From the NCBI RefSeq assembly GCF_000172415.1, contig NZ_ABLD01000014.1:102787-166786 (forward strand): a DNA stretch of 64,000 nt, written 5' to 3'. The stretch is from Paraburkholderia graminis C4D1M (GTDB taxonomy: Bacteria > Pseudomonadota > Gammaproteobacteria > Burkholderiales > Burkholderiaceae). Of the stretch, positions 51,562 to 60,315 are shown in pieces. Numbering within the stretch: the stretch's first letter is position 1; each line of letters starts with the position of its first letter. Position numbers and translations under genes: made by a program. The notes under the pieces are model-generated. The model saw only the letters and a list, made by a program, of their open reading frames with translations, had not been told where the DNA came from and made no database searches.

Positions 51562-52260
51562 ATGTCGTACTTCACTCGTAATCCGGTTCGTTCGCGCATG
51601 GCCGCGGCGCTCGTGCAGCTCACGCTGCTCGCCGCGCTCGGCGGTTGCGGCCTCGTGCCGAAGCAGCCGATCACGCAGCAGCCGATGACGGCCATGCCGC
51701 CGATGCCGCCGCAAGCGCAGTCGCCCGGCTCGATCTACAACCCGGGTTACGCGGGCCGGCCGTTGTTCGAAGACCAGCGGCCGCGCAATGTCGGCGACAT
51801 CCTGACGATCGTGATTCAGGAAAACGTCAACGCGACGAAGTCTTCCGGCGCGGGCGTGAACCGCAACGGCACGACGAGCTTCGACGTGCCGACCGCGGGC
51901 TTCCTCGGCGGCCTGTTCGGCAAGGCGAACCTGAGCGCGAGCGGCGCCAACAAGTTCACCTCGACAGGCGGCGCTAACGCGTCGAACACGTTCAACGGCA
52001 CGATCACCGTGACGGTGACCGGTGTGCTGCCGAACGGCAATCTGATGGTCAGCGGCGAAAAGCAGATGCTGATCAACCAGGGCAACGAGTTTGTGCGCTT
52101 CTCGGGCGTCGTCAATCCGAACACGATCTCGAACCTGAACGCCGTGTACTCCACGCAGGTGGCCGACGCCAAAATCGAATACTCCGCGAAGGGCTATGTC
52201 GACGAAGCGGAGAACATGGGCTGGCTGCAACGCTTCTTCCTTAACGTGTCGCCGTGGTGA
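51562..52260 (+). CDS. flgH: Flagellar L-ring lipoprotein FlgH
   Basis: A 232-residue outer-membrane lipoprotein forming the L ring. The lipobox LGGC places the lipid on C29. Family stretches are YNPGYAGRPLFEDQRPRNVGDILTIVIQENVNATK, near residue 55, and NGTITVTVTGVLPNGNLMVSGEKQ near 144. A second ATG at 51598 would still leave a usable signal and is an alternative start. The stop (TGA, 52258-52260) is directly followed by the flgI start. Confidence 0.95.
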   Translation: MSYFTRNPVRSRMAAALVQLTLLAALGGCGLVPKQPITQQPMTAMPPMPPQAQSPGSIYNPGYAGRPLFEDQRPRNVGDILTIVIQENVNATKSSGAGVNRNGTTSFDVPTAGFLGGLFGKANLSASGANKFTSTGGANASNTFNGTITVTVTGVLPNGNLMVSGEKQMLINQGNEFVRFSGVVNPNTISNLNAVYSTQVADAKIEYSAKGYVDEAENMGWLQRFFLNVSPW

Positions 52261-52262
52261 TC

Positions 52263-53443
52263 ATGGGTACTGTTTCATTCCGCTTCTCAGCGCTTGCCGG
52301 CAGGATCGGCCGGACGCTCGCCTTCGTCGCGCTCGCGTGTGCGGCGCTGCCGGCGGCGACGCCCGCTCATGCGGAGCGTCTGAAAGACCTCGTGCAGATC
52401 CAGGGCGTGCGCGACAATCCGCTGATCGGCTACGGCCTCGTCGTCGGTCTCGACGGCACGGGCGACCAGACCACGCAAACGCCGTTCACCACGCAGACGC
52501 TCGCCAACATGCTGGCGAACCTCGGCATCTCGATCAACAACCAGGCGGCCGGTTCGAGCAACCAGCAATCGTCGCTGTCGAACATCCAGTTGAAGAACGT
52601 CGCGGCGGTGATGGTGACGGCGGTGCTGCCGCCGTTCGCGCGTCCGGGCGAACAGATCGACATCACGGTGTCGTCGCTCGGCAATGCGAAGAGCCTGCGC
52701 GGCGGCACGCTTTTGCTCACGCCGCTCAAGGGCGCCGACGGCCAGGTGTACGCGCTCGGCCAGGGCAATCTCGCGGTCGGCGGCGCGGGCGCAAGCGCGA
52801 ACGGCAGCAAGGTGCAGGTCAATACGCTGGCGGCGGGCCGCATTGCGGGCGGCGCGATCGTCGAGCGCGCGGTGCCGACCTCGGTGTCGCAAGCGGGCAC
52901 GATGCAGCTCGACCTGAATGAAATGGACTACGACACCACGCAGCGCGTGGTGGCCGCGGTGAACAACGCATTCGGCGGCGGCACGGCGACGGCGCTTGAC
53001 GGCCGCACGATTCAACTGCGCGCGCCGAGCGATCCCGAGCAGCAGGTCGCCTTCATGGCGCAATTGCAGAACCTTGATGTGAAACCGGCGCAGCAGCCGC
53101 GAAGGTGATTCTCAACGCGCGCACCGGCTCCATCGTGATGAACCAGATGGTCACGCTGCAGAGCTGCGCGGTCGCGCACGGCAATCTGTCGGTCGTGATC
53201 AACACGCAGCCGGTGGTGAGCCAGCCGGGCGCATTCTCGAACGGCCAGACGGTCGTCGCGAAGCAGTCGCAGATTCAGATGAAGCAGGACAACGGCGCGC
53301 TCAAGATGGTGACGGCCGGCGCGAACCTCGCCGAAGTCGTGAAGGGGCTCAACGCATTGGGTGCGACGCCCGCGGATCTCATGTCGATCCTGCAGGCGAT
53401 GAAAGCGGCGGGCGCTCTGCGCGCCGACCTGGAAATCATCTAA
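52263..53443 (+). pseudogene. flgI: Flagellar P-ring protein FlgI gene, interrupted by one frameshift
   Basis: The first 280 residues from the ATG at 52263 match FlgI: signal peptide (ALACAALPAATPAHA), IQGVRDNPLIGYGLVVGLDGTGD, ATALDGRTIQLRAP. At about 53095-53103 the frame breaks. The sequence gives KPAQQPRR and stops at 53108, while the family continues in another frame as VILNARTGSIVMNQMVTLQ to the stop at 53443 (ALRADLEII). One base is missing, for example a G in the run after CAGCAGCC. Restored, the protein would have about 393 residues. FlgI is needed for the P ring and motility, so this is either a sequencing error or a recent loss. All neighbours are intact. Confidence 0.85.
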
Positions 53444-53455
53444 GGAAGACAGCAG

Positions 53456-54460
53456 ATGAATTCGGATACGACCAATTCCGCCGCGGCGGCGAACGATCTC
53501 AGCCAGCGCTTCGCGCTCGACGTGCAGGGTTTCGCGAAGCTGAGCGCGCAGGCGAAGGCATCGCCGCAAGCCGGCATGAAAGTGGCCGCGGAGCAGTTCG
53601 ACGCGGTCTTCACGCAGATGATGCTCAAGAGCATGCGCGATGCGACGCCGCAGGACGGCCCGTTCGACTCGCACGACACGGCCACCTTCACGTCGATGAT
53701 GGACCAGCAGTTGTCGCAGCATCTGTCGCAGAAGGGAATCGGCGTGGCCGACGCGATGCTCAAGCAGTTGATGCGCAACCAGGGCATGCAGGTAAGCGGC
53801 GCCAATGGAGCCAATGGCGCAGGCGGCCTTGCCGGCATGGCCAACGCGCTCGGCGGGGGCAGCGGCGGCGACGAAGGCCAGACGGCGGCGCTCAACGCGC
53901 TCGCCAAGGCATACGGCAATGCGCAAGCGAACGGTCAGCTCGCGATGGGCAAGGGCTACTCGGCCAACAGCGCGCTCACGCCGCCGTTAAAGGGCGACGG
54001 CAGCTCGCCGAAGGTCGACGCTTTCGTCGACAAGCTCGCGGGTCCGGCGCAGGCGGCAAGTGCCGCGACCGGCATTCCGGCGCGCTTCATCATCGGCCAG
54101 GCCGCGCTCGAATCCGGCTGGGGCAAGAGCGAGATCAAGAAGGCGGACGGCACGACGAGCCACAACGTGTTCGGCATCAAGGCGACGAAGGACTGGACCG
54201 GCAAGACGGTTTCCACGCTCACCACCGAGTATGTGCACGGCAAGCCGCAGCGCGTGGTCGAGAAATTCCGCGCGTATGACTCGTATCAGGAAGCCATGAC
54301 CGATTACGCGAGCCTGCTCAAGGGTAATCCGCGTTACGCGCAGGTCATCAATTCCGCGCATGACGTAAAGGGTTTTGCCAACGGCATGCAGCGCGCCGGT
54401 TATGCCACTGATCCGCATTACGCGAAAAAACTGATGTCGATTATGGACAAGATGGGTTGA
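53456..54460 (+). CDS. flgJ: FlgJ, rod-cap and peptidoglycan hydrolase
   Basis: A 334-residue, two-domain protein of the bifunctional beta/gamma-proteobacterial type. Residues about 40-110 are the rod-cap domain (AAEQFDAVFTQMMLKSMRDATP). Residues about 180-334 are the glucosaminidase domain with catalytic E219 in GQAALESGWGK, then SHNVFGIKATKDW and YDSYQEAMTDYASLL. It opens the wall so the rod can cross the periplasm. A Gly/Ala-rich linker joins the two. It follows flgI by 12 bases. Confidence 0.95.
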   Translation: MNSDTTNSAAAANDLSQRFALDVQGFAKLSAQAKASPQAGMKVAAEQFDAVFTQMMLKSMRDATPQDGPFDSHDTATFTSMMDQQLSQHLSQKGIGVADAMLKQLMRNQGMQVSGANGANGAGGLAGMANALGGGSGGDEGQTAALNALAKAYGNAQANGQLAMGKGYSANSALTPPLKGDGSSPKVDAFVDKLAGPAQAASAATGIPARFIIGQAALESGWGKSEIKKADGTTSHNVFGIKATKDWTGKTVSTLTTEYVHGKPQRVVEKFRAYDSYQEAMTDYASLLKGNPRYAQVINSAHDVKGFANGMQRAGYATDPHYAKKLMSIMDKMG

Positions 54461-54504
54461 AGAGAGCATGCGACGGGGCCACGCGCGTGACAAGACGGAA
54501 GAGG

Positions 54505-54526
54505 CCGGCTGCCGGAGGGCAGCCGG
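54505..54526. terminator. Inverted repeat after flgJ, possible terminator
   Basis: CCGGCTGCC (54505-54513) pairs with GGCAGCCGG (54518-54526) around GGAG. There is no T-run, so it may be a Rho-linked or processing hairpin. Confidence 0.5.
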
Positions 54527-54680
54527 TCTACCCGCGAAACCGGGTGTGAATACCGGCGCGGCCAATAAATGGCTGTAAATGGCCGACGAAACGGCCGACG
54601 ATTTACCGACGCGTTATCGGCGAGTTACCCGAGCTTTAACGTTTGCGCGAAGCGATTCTAAATAATTCATTGGGCGCCCC

Positions 54681-54707
54681 TAAATTTTAGCGGGATACTG
54701 CCGCTAA
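54681..54707 (+). promoter_or_regulatory. Sigma28 promoter of ycgR
   Basis: TAAA (54681-54684), 15 bases, GCCGCTAA (54700-54707). This differs from the E. coli FliA consensus -10 element by one base. It precedes the ycgR start by about 115 bases. Confidence 0.85.
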
Positions 54708-54823
54708 TCCGTTAGAGCCCATACCGGAAGCGTCAATGTCCGGTTGAATGCGCGTGCCGCGGTCCGCAGAAAAAAGACCGCCCGAAAGCCCCGGCAGGAG
54801 CTCTGGCACGTGCCCGCAAGAAC

Positions 54824-55615
54824 ATGCATACCGGCAAGCCCATGGAAACCAATCAGTCGAACGGCCAAACCGACACGCAGATGCAGCCGCACGTTCCGTT
54901 AGACGACAGCGCCCACGATTTCGGCCGTCGTAATCCGCTGGAAATCGGCGTTCAATTGCGCAATCTCGTCAATCGGGGCGACTTCCTCACCGTGCAATAT
55001 GCGGGCGGCCAACTGGTCACGCGCCTGCTCGACGTCGACGTGCGCGGCCGCACCTTCACGTTCGACTGGGGCGCGTTGTCGGATCAGAACCGCGGTCTGC
55101 TCGCCGCCGCGAGCTGCCAGTTTCACGCGGCGCCCGAGGGCGTGCGCATGGAGTTCGGCACAGGCACGCCGCGCGAGACGCGTTTCGAGGGACTGCCCGC
55201 ATTCGAAGCGGACTTTCCGGAAGTGCTGTTCTATGTGCAACGCCGCGAGTATTTCCGCGTCGACGCACCGATTCTCGATCCGTATGTATGCACCGGCCGT
55301 CTGCCGGAAGGCGATTCGTTCCGCTTCGAAGTGCACGACCTGTCGCTTGGCGGCGTCGGCATGCGCACCGCCGATGAACGTGTTGCGGAACTGCCCATGG
55401 GCACGCGTCTGGACGACTGCGAACTGGTGCTCGGCTCATTGGGGCGTCTGTCGCTCGATCTGCAGCTCGTGTCGCATCGGTCGCTCGCGCTGCCCAACGG
55501 CACGCAGCGTTACCAGCTCGGCTTCCGTTTTCTGACGCTGCCGGGCAGCGCGGAAAACACGCTGCAGCGTCTCATCACGCAACTCGAAATGAAGCGCCGC
55601 TCGCTCGTTCGCTAA
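54824..55615 (+). CDS. ycgR: YcgR/FlgZ-type c-di-GMP flagellar brake
   Basis: A 263-residue protein with an N-terminal YcgR domain (GVQLRNLVNRGDFLTVQY, residues about 41-58) and a C-terminal PilZ domain. The c-di-GMP-binding residues are visible: QRREYFR near residue 139 (RxxxR) and DLSLGGVGM near 172 (D/NxSxxG). In E. coli this protein binds the motor and slows it when c-di-GMP is high. The ATG at 54824 or the one at 54842 (METNQSNG) may be the start; neither has a strong ribosome-binding site. It sits between flgJ and flgK with its own sigma28 promoter. Confidence 0.9.
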   Translation: MHTGKPMETNQSNGQTDTQMQPHVPLDDSAHDFGRRNPLEIGVQLRNLVNRGDFLTVQYAGGQLVTRLLDVDVRGRTFTFDWGALSDQNRGLLAAASCQFHAAPEGVRMEFGTGTPRETRFEGLPAFEADFPEVLFYVQRREYFRVDAPILDPYVCTGRLPEGDSFRFEVHDLSLGGVGMRTADERVAELPMGTRLDDCELVLGSLGRLSLDLQLVSHRSLALPNGTQRYQLGFRFLTLPGSAENTLQRLITQLEMKRRSLVR

Positions 55616-55741
55616 CGAACGGGCGGGAGCAGAGGCGAAGCAGAAGCGAAGCGCGCGGGGTGTATGCAGGCCCGCGCCGCATCGGCCTCGCAAACGTTGC
55701 ATCAACGTTGAACCAAAGTCTCACAAGCGTCGTGAATGGCC

Positions 55742-55768
55742 TCAATTTTCCGTCGCAAAAGCCGTTAA
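55742..55768 (+). promoter_or_regulatory. Sigma28 promoter of flgK-flgL
   Basis: TCAA (55742-55745), 15 bases, GCCGTTAA (55761-55768), 57 bases before the flgK start. A good match to the FliA consensus. Confidence 0.88.
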
Positions 55769-55825
55769 ACAGTCTGTTCAAGTAACGCGGCGGCATGTGT
55801 ACGGTGTCGCCCTTCAGGATGACGC

Positions 55826-57799
55826 ATGTCCAATCTCATCAATCTCGGCCTCAGTGGACTGAACGCAGCCCAGTGGGGACTCACGACGACCGGCCAGAAC
55901 ATCAGCAACGCGTCGACGCCGGGCTACACCATTGAAACGCCGGTCTTCGCGGAAACGGGCGGCCAGTACACGGGTTCGGGCTTCCTGCCGCAGGGCGTCT
56001 CGACCGTCACCGTCACGCGTCAATACAGCCAGTATCTGACGACGCAGCTCAACAACGCGCAGTCGTCCAGCAGCTCGCTGGCCACCTACAACTCGTTGAT
56101 CTCGCAACTGAACAATCTGGTCGGCAGCCCGACTGCCGGCCTTGCCAGTGCGATCACGGGTTATTTCACGGGCATGCAGAACGTCTCGAACAATGCTTCG
56201 AGCCTCGCCACGCGCCAGACGGCGATGAGCGGCGCGCAGACGCTCGCGAACCAGATCAACGCCGCCGGCCAGCAATACGATGCGCTGCGCGAAAGCGTCA
56301 ACACGCAGTTGAGCAACACGGTTTCGCAGATCAATAGCTACACGCAGCAGATCGCGCAGTTGAACGGCCAGATTTCCGCTGCCAGCACGCAAGGCCAGCC
56401 GCCGAACCAGTTGCTGGATCAGCGCGACCTCGCCGTGTCGAATCTGTCGCAACTGATCGGCGTGCAGGTCGTCAACAGCAACGGCAGCTACGGCGTGTTC
56501 ATGAGCAACGGCCAGCCGCTCGTGTCGGGCGGCAACAGCTTCAACCTGGGTACAGCGCCTTCGACGGGCGATTCGAGCGAACTGTCCGTGCAGTACCTCG
56601 GCCAGGCGGGCGCGAATCCGGCCGCGGCGCCGCAAATTCTGCCGGACAGCAAGATTGACGGCGGCACGCTCGGCGGTCTCCTCGCGTTCCGCAGCCAGAC
56701 GCTCGATCCGGCGGAAGCGCAACTCGGCGCGATCGCCGTCAGCTTCGCGTCGCAGGTCAACGCGCAGAACGCGCTCGGCATCACGCTTGCGGGCGTGCAA
56801 GGCGGCGCGCTGTTCTCCGTCGGCGGCCCGACCGTCTACGCGAACACGCAGAACACCGGCAATGCGTCGCTCAACGTGTCGTTCGCGAACCCCGCGCAGC
56901 CGACCACCGGCGACTACACGCTCGCCTACAACGGCACGGGCTACACGCTGACCGACAATTCGACGGGCACCGTGGTCGGTTCCGCGGCGAACCTGAGCCA
57001 GCCGATCAACGGCCTGAACTTTTCGACCACCGGCACGATGAATCCCGGCGATTCGTTCACGGTCGAACCGACCCGCGGCGCGTTGAACAGCTTCGCGACC
57101 GTGACCACGGACGGCTCCGCAATCGCAGCCGCATCGCCGGTTCTGGGCTCGGCCGCGTCGACCAACACCGGCACCGGCGCGATCTCGCAAGGCACGGTCA
57201 CGGCCGGCTACACGATGCCGAGTTCGACCACCACGCTCACCTACAACGGCACGGGCCTCACCGGCTTCCCGGTCGGCTCGACGGTGACGGTGGCCGGTTC
57301 ACCGGCAACAACCTATCCGATCACGAGCGCGACGACCGTCGTGCCGTATTCGTCGGCGACCGGCGCGAGTCTCACGATCAACAACACGACGGCCGGCCAG
57401 ATGGACAAGGTCTCGGTGACGATCAGCGGCGTGCCTTCTGCCGGCGACAAGTTCACCATCGGCCCGAACAGCGGTGCGAACAACGACGGCCGCAACGCGC
57501 TTGCGCTGTCGAACCTGTCCACGGCGAAATCGATGAACGGCGGCACGGTCACGCTGACGGGCGCGTATGCGAACTACGTCAACGACATCGGCAACCAGAC
57601 GAATCAGATCCAGACTTCGAGCACGGCGCAGGCTTCGCTCGTGACGCAGATCACCACCGCGCAGCAGTCGGTGTCGGGCGTCAACATCAACGAAGAAGCA
57701 GCCAATCTGCTTCAGTATCAGCAGCTCTATCAGGCGAACAGCAAAGTCATTCAGACCGCGCAGACCCTGTTCCAGACGCTGCTCGGCATCTTCCAGTGA
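55826..57799 (+). CDS. flgK: Hook-filament junction protein FlgK
   Basis: A 657-residue hook-associated protein 1, exported with help from FlgN. The N-terminal part is LINLGLSGLNAAQWGLTTTG, then NISNASTPGYTIETPV. The C-terminal helix has VSGVNINEEAANLLQYQQLYQANSKVIQTAQTL. The surface region (residues about 340-570) has two copies of a beta-rich module also seen in FlgE and FlgL (YTLAYNGTGYTLTD, then GDSFTVEP; and VSVTISGVPSAGDKFTIGP). It is somewhat longer than enteric FlgK (547) because of this. Confidence 0.95.
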   Translation: MSNLINLGLSGLNAAQWGLTTTGQNISNASTPGYTIETPVFAETGGQYTGSGFLPQGVSTVTVTRQYSQYLTTQLNNAQSSSSSLATYNSLISQLNNLVGSPTAGLASAITGYFTGMQNVSNNASSLATRQTAMSGAQTLANQINAAGQQYDALRESVNTQLSNTVSQINSYTQQIAQLNGQISAASTQGQPPNQLLDQRDLAVSNLSQLIGVQVVNSNGSYGVFMSNGQPLVSGGNSFNLGTAPSTGDSSELSVQYLGQAGANPAAAPQILPDSKIDGGTLGGLLAFRSQTLDPAEAQLGAIAVSFASQVNAQNALGITLAGVQGGALFSVGGPTVYANTQNTGNASLNVSFANPAQPTTGDYTLAYNGTGYTLTDNSTGTVVGSAANLSQPINGLNFSTTGTMNPGDSFTVEPTRGALNSFATVTTDGSAIAAASPVLGSAASTNTGTGAISQGTVTAGYTMPSSTTTLTYNGTGLTGFPVGSTVTVAGSPATTYPITSATTVVPYSSATGASLTINNTTAGQMDKVSVTISGVPSAGDKFTIGPNSGANNDGRNALALSNLSTAKSMNGGTVTLTGAYANYVNDIGNQTNQIQTSSTAQASLVTQITTAQQSVSGVNINEEAANLLQYQQLYQANSKVIQTAQTLFQTLLGIFQ

Positions 57800-57809
57800 G
57801 GCGTTGAAC

Positions 57810-59033
57810 ATGCGCATCTCCAGCACGCAGTACTTCACCATGAACGTCGCGACGATGAGCGATCAGCAAGCTCAGTTGTCGCAGCTTTACGCGCAGATCT
57901 CGAGCGGCGTGAGCCTTTCCACGCCGTCGGACAATCCGCTCGGCGCGGCGCAGGCCGTGCAATTGAGCTCGACGGCGACGACTCTCGCGCAGTACACGAG
58001 CAACCAGAACACGGCGCTCGCGTCGCTGCAGCTCGAATCGACGACGCTCGGCAGCGTGACCGACGTGCTGCAAAAAGTCCACACGCTCGTGCTGAACGCC
58101 GGCGACGGTGCGCTGAACAACGGCGACCGCGGCTCCATCGCAACGGAACTGCAAAGCTTGCGCAGCCAGTTGATGACGCTCGCCAACGCAACCGATCCGC
58201 AGGGCAACTACCTGTTCGCCGGTTATCAAAGCAGCGCGCAGCCGTACAACACGAACTCGGCCGGCGTGGTCACCTATTCGGGCGACACCGGCATCCCAGC
58301 CGTGCAGATCACCGACTCGCACCTCGTGCAGACCTCGGACAACGGCACTTCGATCTTCAGCAGCGTCGCGCCCATCGGCACGAGTTCGGTTCCGGCGGGG
58401 GCCGCGGCTAACACGGGCACGGGCGTCATCGGCACGGTGAGCCTCAATAACCCGACCGATCCGACGAACAACAACACGTACTCGATTAACTTTTCGTCGT
58501 CGACGACTTACACCGTCAGCCAGACCGATCCGGCGACCGGCGCGGTCACGACGAGCGGCCCGCAAGCCTTCACCGCAGGCTCGGCGATCACGCTCGGCGG
58601 CCAGTCGGTGACGATCAGCGGCGCGCCGAATGCGGGCGACAGCTTCTCCGTCACGCCAGCCACGCAAGGCAGCATGGACGTGTTCGCGAACCTGAGCCAG
58701 TTGATCAGCACGCTGCAATCGCCGATCTCGGGCGGTGCGTCGACGGCGAGCTACCAGAGCGCGCTCGTCACCAGCATGACGCAGCTCGAGAACACGATCA
58801 ACAACGTCGTGACCGCGACGGCGACCGTGGGCGGACGCTCGCAGGAAGTGCAGGCGCTGCAGAAGGTGACGCAAAACAATACGCTGCAAACGGCGAGCAA
58901 CCTGTCGGATCTGACGCAGACGGACATGATCAAGACCGTCGGCAAATACACGCTGGCGCAGAACGCGTTCGACACGGCACAGCAGGCGTTCGTGAAGATT
59001 CAGAACTTTTCGTTGTTCCAGTACCTGAACTGA
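57810..59033 (+). CDS. flgL: Hook-filament junction protein FlgL
   Basis: A 407-residue hook-associated protein 3. The flagellin-like N-terminus MRISSTQYFTMNVATMSDQQAQLSQLYAQISSG-type helix pair and C-terminal helix (TVGKYTLAQNAFDTAQQAFVKIQNFSLFQYL) are kept. Residues about 220-287 carry the same beta module as FlgE and FlgK (YSINFSSSTTYTVSQ, then GQSVTISGAPNAGDSFSVTP). The ATG at 57810 is eight bases after GAGG; an upstream TTG is too close. It ends before a strong terminator. Confidence 0.95.
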   Translation: MRISSTQYFTMNVATMSDQQAQLSQLYAQISSGVSLSTPSDNPLGAAQAVQLSSTATTLAQYTSNQNTALASLQLESTTLGSVTDVLQKVHTLVLNAGDGALNNGDRGSIATELQSLRSQLMTLANATDPQGNYLFAGYQSSAQPYNTNSAGVVTYSGDTGIPAVQITDSHLVQTSDNGTSIFSSVAPIGTSSVPAGAAANTGTGVIGTVSLNNPTDPTNNNTYSINFSSSTTYTVSQTDPATGAVTTSGPQAFTAGSAITLGGQSVTISGAPNAGDSFSVTPATQGSMDVFANLSQLISTLQSPISGGASTASYQSALVTSMTQLENTINNVVTATATVGGRSQEVQALQKVTQNNTLQTASNLSDLTQTDMIKTVGKYTLAQNAFDTAQQAFVKIQNFSLFQYLN

Positions 59034-59062
59034 TCGCGCGGGCGGCGAGCCGCTCAAAGAAG

Positions 59063-59102
59063 AAGGGCGGAACCGGTGTGAGCCGGTTCCGCCCTTTCTG
59101 TT
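59063..59102. terminator. Terminator between flgL and fliR
   Basis: A 14-base stem (59063-59076 with 59083-59096) around TGTGAG, followed by TCTGTTTTT on the plus strand. It can stop flgL and, weakly, fliR transcription. Confidence 0.9.
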
Positions 59103-59159
59103 TTTGGCGCGTTGATTTGACGTGCTGCTTTTACGCTGCGTTGCCGCGAAAAGCCCGGC

Positions 59160-59942
59160 TTATCGGAAACCGAGCGCGACGCGTCCCATCTGATCGATGC
59201 CCACCGTGAAGAGGCGCGCAAAAAACGGAATCATGTTGGGGGTCATCAGTTGCAGAAGCAGCATACCGATCAGCATGGTGAGCGGAAAGCCGATCTGGAA
59301 TACGCCGATTTGCGGCGCCGCGCGGTTCAGAATGCCGAGCGCGAGGTTGGTGATGAGCAGCGCGGCGACCACCGGCAACGACAGCAGAAGTCCCGCCGAG
59401 AAAATCGTGCTGCCGAAGTTGGCGAGCGTGCGCCAGCCAGGCGAGCCGAGAATATTCGCCGACACGGGCAGCGTATTGAAAGTAGCCAGCAGCGCGCTGA
59501 TCATCTGCAGATGACCGTCGATCACGAGGAACACCAGCATCGCGATCGTGTACATGTAGGTCGACAGCACCTGGCTCGAACTGCTCGCTTGCGCATCGAA
59601 GAAAGTGGCGAAGCCGAGCCCCATGCCCAGTCCGACGAAATCGCCCGTTGCGCTGATCGCCTGAAACACGATCTGCATCGTCATGCCGAGCGCGATGCCG
59701 ATCAGGAACTGGTTGACGATGATCCACACGCCCTCGGCGGAAAACACCGTGACTTGCGGCAACGCGCCGAGCGTCGGCGCGACGATGATCGTGACGAAAG
59801 CCGCCAGGCCGATCTTCACGCGCAGCGGCAGCGAGCGGTTGCCGAGCACCGGCGCGGTCGCGACCAGCGCGAGAATGCGCACGAACGGCCACAGAAACGC
59901 GGTGAGCCAGGCGTTCAGTTGCGCGTAGGTGACGGAAAACAT
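59160..59942 (-). CDS. fliR: Flagellar export gate protein FliR
   Basis: A 260-residue inner-membrane protein of the FliPQR export channel, with six hydrophobic stretches. Family landmarks are the N-terminal FLWPFVRILALVATAPVLGNR, GLGMGLGFATFFD, and the C-terminal MLIGMLLLQLMTPNMIPFFARLF. The length is normal. The ATG at 59942 lies 40 bases downstream of the fliQ stop. It is the last gene of the minus-strand operon fliLMNOPQR. Confidence 0.95.
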   Translation of the reverse strand: MFSVTYAQLNAWLTAFLWPFVRILALVATAPVLGNRSLPLRVKIGLAAFVTIIVAPTLGALPQVTVFSAEGVWIIVNQFLIGIALGMTMQIVFQAISATGDFVGLGMGLGFATFFDAQASSSSQVLSTYMYTIAMLVFLVIDGHLQMISALLATFNTLPVSANILGSPGWRTLANFGSTIFSAGLLLSLPVVAALLITNLALGILNRAAPQIGVFQIGFPLTMLIGMLLLQLMTPNMIPFFARLFTVGIDQMGRVALGFR

Positions 59943-59982
59943 GGCGGCGTCGTAGCTCGATGCAGGAAGGACAACGCGGCGC

Positions 59983-60252
59983 TCAGTTGACGAGCGTCGG
60001 AATGTTGGTGAGAGTCTGGCGCAGATAGTCGAGCATCGTGGTGAGCATCCACGGACCGGCGATCACCATCGTGACCGCGATCGCGAGCAGTTTCGGAATG
60101 AACGACAGCGTCGATTCATTGATCTGCGTGGCGGCCTGGAACAGGCTCACCACGAGACCGACCACCAGCGCGACGAGCAGAAGCGGCGCGGCAAGCAGCA
60201 GGCCGACATACATGGCCTGGTGCGCGAGTGTCATGACGGATTCTGAATTCAT
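59983..60252 (-). CDS. fliQ: Flagellar export gate protein FliQ
   Basis: An 89-residue protein with two membrane hairpin helices (residues about 14-38 and 52-75). The family signature FQAATQINESTLSFIPKLLAI is intact. Four FliQ subunits close the helical FliPQR channel. The length matches E. coli FliQ (89). It follows fliP by 63 bases. Confidence 0.96.
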   Translation of the reverse strand: MNSESVMTLAHQAMYVGLLLAAPLLLVALVVGLVVSLFQAATQINESTLSFIPKLLAIAVTMVIAGPWMLTTMLDYLRQTLTNIPTLVN

Positions 60253-60315
60253 GGCGATTCAACCGGAAGCATCGACAACGTAAGGGACGTGAACAACAAC
60301 GCGAGCGCGCGTTGT

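Larger units (their letters stand above)
54461..54823 (+). other. Gap after flgJ with promoter for ycgR
   Basis: 363 bases. A GC-rich inverted repeat lies at 54505-54526 and a sigma28-type promoter at 54681-54707. AACGGCCGACGATTTACCGACG-like short repeats occur around 54570-54615. No gene is recognisable. Confidence 0.6.
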
